Positions 6,420 through 9,037 of a stretch of 9,037 nt of DNA are shown in pieces. The translations under genes were made by a program, and so were the position numbers. Every line of letters starts with the position of its first letter. The stretch's first letter is position 1. The DNA comes from DAIOHQ01 sp036744635 (GTDB taxonomy: Bacteria; Planctomycetota; Phycisphaerae; Tepidisphaerales; Tepidisphaeraceae). Location of the stretch: positions 1 to 9,037 of the forward strand of contig DAIOHQ010000205.1 in the NCBI GenBank assembly GCA_036744635.1, in the 5' to 3' direction. The notes beneath the pieces were generated by a model. That model ran no database searches and had not been told where the DNA came from. It was given only the letters and a program-made list of their open reading frames with translations.

Positions 6420-6872
6420 TCACGCCTCCGGTGTCGCCGGCTTTTCCGCGAGCTTGCGTTGCAGCAGGTCCATATCCGCGCCGCTGGCCTGCAGCGCCTG
6501 GCGGATGGCGCACTGCGGCTCATCCAGCAACGACAGCAGCAGCAACCGCGTGGAGACCGAATGCTCGCGCAGCGCCTGGGCGCGCACGATGGCGCTGTTG
6601 ATCGCCCGCTGCGCCTTCGGCGTGAAGGGAAGATCCCCCTGCACTGCCGGCGGCTGGGCGCCTTTGGGCATCTGCCGCAGCAGGCGGGCGTGGAACTCGT
6701 CCATATTCACATCCGCCAGGCGCAGGGCGCGCCCGGCATCGCAGCCGTCCAGGCAGTCGAGAATCCCCAGCACCAGGTGCTCGGTGCTCACAAATTCCTG
6801 GTTCAACTGGCGCGACTCGCGCTGCGCCTGATCCAGCATGTCGCGCAGGGTCTTGGTCAGATTCTCGTACAT
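6420..6872 (-). CDS. Stand-alone Clp N-terminal-domain protein
   Basis: 150 residues from ATG 6870-6872, which has GGAG 5 nt upstream. An in-frame start at 6953 would add 27 residues that do not resemble the family and cover the candidate promoter. Two Clp_N repeats are visible. Repeat 1 (about 3-65) has the canonical pattern LRDMLDQAQRES and FVSTEHLVLGILD at 27-39, equivalent to the TEHLLLGLL core of ClpA/ClpC. Repeat 2 (about 83-142) begins FTPKAQRAINSAIVRAQ, and its core is degenerate (VSTRLLLLSLLDEP at 106-119). There is no AAA+ ATPase module, so it is not ClpC itself. Such free Clp_N proteins are common in GC-rich bacteria and are presumed to bind substrates or adaptors, but the role is unproven. 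It is the first gene of a unit with pyrF, a membrane protein and murD. Confidence 0.9.
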   Translation of the reverse strand: MYENLTKTLRDMLDQAQRESRQLNQEFVSTEHLVLGILDCLDGCDAGRALRLADVNMDEFHARLLRQMPKGAQPPAVQGDLPFTPKAQRAINSAIVRAQALREHSVSTRLLLLSLLDEPQCAIRQALQASGADMDLLQRKLAEKPATPEA

Positions 6873-6907
6873 GGCATCTCCAGGTGCTTCATCCTCGGCC
6901 AACGTCG

Positions 6908-6936
6908 ATCTTACTTGGTTGTGAACGGACAGTGAA
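6908..6936 (-). promoter_or_regulatory. Candidate sigma-70-type promoter for the Clp_N-pyrF-murD unit
   Basis: On the minus strand TTCACT (6931-6936) and TAAGAT (6908-6913) are separated by exactly 17 nt. Each matches the -35/-10 consensus at 4 of 6 positions. Transcription would begin near 6901, leaving an untranslated leader of about 28 nt that contains the GGAG of the first gene. It is placed correctly in front of the operon, but matches this weak occur by chance and planctomycete promoters are poorly defined. Confidence 0.35.
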
Positions 6937-6965
6937 GCGGCGGTTTTGCGCAAGATACCGCCATC

Positions 6966-7034
6966 GTAGGGGCGGGGTTTCCCCGCCTTCTTCCGGTTTC
7001 GCGAAACTCACGGGCGGGGAAACCCCGCCCCTAC
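6966..7034. repeat. Perfect 22-bp inverted repeat with palindromic loop
   Basis: Arms 6966-6987 and 7013-7034 are exact reverse complements beginning GTAGGGGCGGGG. Each arm is also self-complementary: GGCGGGG and CCCCGCC are separated by TTT on the left and AAA on the right. The 25-nt loop contains the perfect palindrome GTTTCGCGAAAC at 6996-7007. The segment can therefore fold either as one long hairpin or as three short ones in a row. It lies upstream of the Clp_N-pyrF-murD promoter region and downstream of the MFS gene. The GTAGGGGCGGGG start resembles dispersed repeats I recall from several GC-rich phyla. No T-run is adjacent, so it is not a standard terminator. Confidence 0.85.
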
Positions 7035-7048
7035 AAAAGCGGTAGTGG

Positions 7049-7144
7049 GTCAGTTTGGGTGCCACAGACCTGTGTCTTACTGCGTCGCTACGGCACAGGT
7101 CTCGGAGTACCGCGACCTGTGGCACCCAGAAATTTCAAACTGAC
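7049..7144. repeat. Large nested inverted repeat 3' of the MFS gene
   Basis: Outer arms pair 7049-7056 with 7137-7144 (8 bp). After an unpaired GAAATTTC at 7129-7136, which is itself palindromic, 7056-7067 pairs with 7117-7128 over 12 perfect bp. A competing inner pairing joins 7066-7074 to 7094-7102 (AGACCTGTG with its complement). The element ends 24 nt beyond the MFS stop codon, on its 3' side, so it could protect or end that transcript. It is not flanked by a T-run. Its sequence is unrelated to the neighbouring 6966-7034 repeat. Between them they fill most of the 296-bp gene-free spacer 6873-7168. Confidence 0.8.
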
Positions 7145-7168
7145 GCATTGCCACAAAAGCCAGTTGCC

Positions 7169-8836
7169 CTACCCCGCCATTGCCTCCAGTGCTTCGACCT
7201 TGGTGATCTTGTGCTCGGCCTTCTTGCGCGACATGAGGGATGTCACCCAGATTTGCAGGAGAGCGAGGGCCAGCATGGCCGCGAAAACCCAGAGCAGCGC
7301 GCCGCCCATGAGCTGCTGGGCGCGGTGCAGCATCGCCGGCGCCAGCCGGGCGTGCTTCTCGGGATTGAGGACATCCGCGGTATTCGCCCCCTGCCTGGCC
7401 AATTCCGCCAAGTCCTTGTGCGTCAACAGATTGAACAACCCGCCCAGCAGGCCGATGCCGATCGATCCGCCGAAGGTGCGGGCGAACTGGACGGCGCTGG
7501 TGATGATGCCGCGCTGCTGCCAGGCGACCGCTTCCTGGGCGGCGATGAGGTAGGACATCGACGGCGCCGCGAAGCCCACGCCGGCCACCGCCAGCACGGC
7601 CGTCAGCACCCAGCGCGGCGCCCCCGTCAGCACACAGAGCACCAGCCCGGCAAACGCGATGGCGATGAGAAACGTGCCGCCCAGCGCCGTCCTGCGAAAG
7701 CCCCAGCGAATCATCAATGGCACGATCAGCACGCCGCTGGTCGCCCAGGTGAGCATTACCGGCGTGACCACGCCCGCCGCCGCACCCGCCCCACCGCCGC
7801 GGGCGCCCTGCACATAGAGTGGGACGTAGGTGTCCAGACTCAAGAATGCCACGCCCAGCAACAGGCTGCCGACCACGGCCGGGCCAATCTCTCGCCGCAT
7901 GATCAATGCCGGCGGAAGCACCGGGTTCACCGCCCGGCGCTCGTGGCGGATGAAAAATGTGGTGGTGGCGACCGCGATAATTCCCAAGCCAATCTGGAAG
8001 ATGCGCTCGGCCGAATAGCCCCAAATCGTCCCTTCGATACTGAGGCCGGAAAACAAGGTGAGAATCGTCATCGACGCCACACCCAGGGCGATAATCCCGG
8101 TCAGGTCGAGATCGACCGAATGGGGCTTTTCGTGGTCGCGGTATTTCCACATCAGCACTGCCAGCCCCAGGAACCCAAATGGCAGGTTCACGTAAAAGAC
8201 GGACCGCCATCCCAGCGTATGCACGAGAAGCCATCCCAGCGCCGGCCCGGCCAACGACGATGTCCCCCAGACGGCGCTGAACAGCCCTTGTATCGCTGCG
8301 CGCTCCTTGAGCGTGAAGAGATCACCAATGATCGTCAGCACCACCGGCATGATTCCGCCGGCCCCCAGCCCTTGCAGGCCACGGTAGACAATCAGTTGCG
8401 CCATCGTGTGGGCAGTCGATGCCAGCAATGAACTGACGGTGAAAATCACAATGGCCGCGAAGATCACCCGCCGCCGTCCCAGCACATCCGCCAGCCGGCC
8501 ATACAACGGCATGCTGACCGTGCAGGTCAGCAGATAAATCGCCGGCACCCACGAATAATGCTCCAGGCCGTGCAGGTCGCCGATGATCGTCGGCATGGCC
8601 GTGCTGGTCACGGTCTGCTCCATCGACGCCAACACCATCACCAGCATCAGCGCCGCCGTGACGAAACGCCGGTCCATCTTGAACGCCGGCGGCGTGGCGT
8701 AATCCAACTCCAGCGTGCGCGGCTCCACGTCCACCGGGCCAAATTTCGGATCAGTTGTCGAAAGCGGAATGGGATCGCCGTCCCCCTCGCCCCCCTCGGC
8801 GGGGGCGGCGGCCGGCTCGATTGGGTTCCTGCTCAT
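7169..8836 (-). CDS. MFS exporter, DHA2 (EmrB/QacA) family, 14 membrane helices
   Basis: 555 residues. The first 53 form a soluble acidic/proline-rich tail. Helix 1 (about 57-76) leads into SMEQTVTSTAMPTIIGDL at 71-88, the DHA2 TM1 signature (usually LDxTIVxxALP). Motif A is GRLADVLGRRRVI at 113-125, and the antiporter motif C in TM5 contains GTSSLAGPALGW at 191-202. I count about 14 hydrophobic segments ending near 532, followed by a basic tail, as expected for proton-driven drug or metabolite exporters of the inner membrane. The substrate cannot be deduced. The TM1 acidic residue is Glu (E73) instead of the common Asp. A Gly/Ala stretch (346-355) lies in the loop before TM10. ATG 8834-8836 has no strong Shine-Dalgarno; M54 would remove the tail but is less likely. 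No TetR/MarR regulator or membrane-fusion partner is adjacent in the window. Confidence 0.92.
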   Translation of the reverse strand: MSRNPIEPAAAPAEGGEGDGDPIPLSTTDPKFGPVDVEPRTLELDYATPPAFKMDRRFVTAALMLVMVLASMEQTVTSTAMPTIIGDLHGLEHYSWVPAIYLLTCTVSMPLYGRLADVLGRRRVIFAAIVIFTVSSLLASTAHTMAQLIVYRGLQGLGAGGIMPVVLTIIGDLFTLKERAAIQGLFSAVWGTSSLAGPALGWLLVHTLGWRSVFYVNLPFGFLGLAVLMWKYRDHEKPHSVDLDLTGIIALGVASMTILTLFSGLSIEGTIWGYSAERIFQIGLGIIAVATTTFFIRHERRAVNPVLPPALIMRREIGPAVVGSLLLGVAFLSLDTYVPLYVQGARGGGAGAAAGVVTPVMLTWATSGVLIVPLMIRWGFRRTALGGTFLIAIAFAGLVLCVLTGAPRWVLTAVLAVAGVGFAAPSMSYLIAAQEAVAWQQRGIITSAVQFARTFGGSIGIGLLGGLFNLLTHKDLAELARQGANTADVLNPEKHARLAPAMLHRAQQLMGGALLWVFAAMLALALLQIWVTSLMSRKKAEHKITKVEALEAMAG

Positions 8837-8946
8837 TGCGCTACAGCTCGCGTTCTGTCTGGCACTGCTTGCATCACCGAATCACTCCATTGAATGGACA
8901 CGATGGTAGACGATGCGGCTTGTTCCAGCCAGCACCCCGAAAAACA

Positions 8947-9037
8947 TCAGGAACCGGCGGGGATTATCGGCAGGTGTTTCAGTTCATCCCGCGAAACGAT
9001 GTTCCAGGACTCATCCTCCTCATCGAAGATGATGGCC
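8947..9037 (-). CDS. C-terminal end of an unidentified gene (5' part outside window)
   Basis: A minus-strand frame is open from the window edge to TGA at 8947-8949, giving 29 residues with an acidic start (IFDEEDESWNIVSRDEL) and ending KHLPIIPAGS. The absence of stops, the amphipathic composition and the position upstream of the MFS gene on the same strand support a real coding end. Length, domains and identity cannot be judged. The 110-nt gap to the MFS start (8837-8946) shows no clear terminator or promoter to me. Confidence 0.5.
   Translation of the reverse strand, partial: AIIFDEEDESWNIVSRDELKHLPIIPAGS

Noticed and set aside
4950..6935. 661-codon open frame on the plus strand opposite pyrF and its neighbours
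   Set aside because: Its product is a His/Arg/Pro/Ala-rich string with no motifs, and it lies antisense to well-identified genes; long antisense frames are expected at this GC content.
6873..6953. N-terminal extension of the Clp_N-domain protein
   Set aside because: The extra 27 residues lack similarity to Clp_N starts and would remove the good GGAG-ATG signal at 6872.
7055..8431. 458-codon open frame on the plus strand
   Set aside because: Antisense to the MFS exporter, composition biased to Gln/His/Arg, no recognisable domain, and its start lies within the inverted repeat at 7049-7144.

Overview
The window is GC-rich bacterial chromosomal DNA with closely packed genes. I think it comes from a planctomycete-type organism (Planctomycetota, perhaps the Phycisphaerae side). 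The basis is an orphan DUF58 protein of planctomycete type, murD lying outside a division/cell-wall cluster, a free-standing Clp N-terminal-domain protein, and long structured intergenic repeats including an 8-bp tandem motif and a 'ttgatctgcgttcatctg'-type unit that I recall from Planctomycetes and Verrucomicrobia. The assignment is an inference; no rRNA or other taxonomic marker is present.

Left part, plus strand (1-3521). A 137-bp nested inverted-repeat element is followed by a uroporphyrinogen-decarboxylase-fold protein (213-1313), rsmD for 16S rRNA guanine-N2 methylation (1323-1988), a repeat-filled spacer with a 22-bp-stem hairpin (1998-2065), a DUF58/vWA-like protein (2163-3038) and a small exported, possibly lipidated protein of unknown function (3078-3521).

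Middle (3522-3640). This is a 119-bp spacer between convergent genes. It holds a perfect palindrome, TGTTCCACGTGGAACA (3578-3593), which matches the bacterial chromosomal parS centromere bound by ParB/Spo0J. It is the most notable site in the window and suggests that this locus lies in the origin-proximal part of the chromosome.

Right part, minus strand (3641-6872). A tight four-gene unit reads leftward: a two-repeat Clp_N-domain protein, pyrF (type 2 orotidine-5'-phosphate decarboxylase), a membrane-anchored protein of unknown function, and murD (UDP-MurNAc-L-Ala:D-Glu ligase). The gaps are 39, 6 and 7 nt, a candidate promoter lies at 6908-6936, and three of the four starts have clear ribosome binding sites. 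It joins pyrimidine synthesis and peptidoglycan precursor synthesis in one transcript.

Far right. The 296-bp spacer 6873-7168 carries two large unrelated inverted repeats. Next come a 14-helix DHA2-type MFS exporter on the minus strand (7169-8836) and the last 29 codons of another minus-strand gene running off the window (8947-9037).

I see no CRISPR array, tRNA, rRNA, transposase or phage gene. Apart from parS and the repeats, the content is mostly housekeeping, and I do not find a convincing new multi-gene system.
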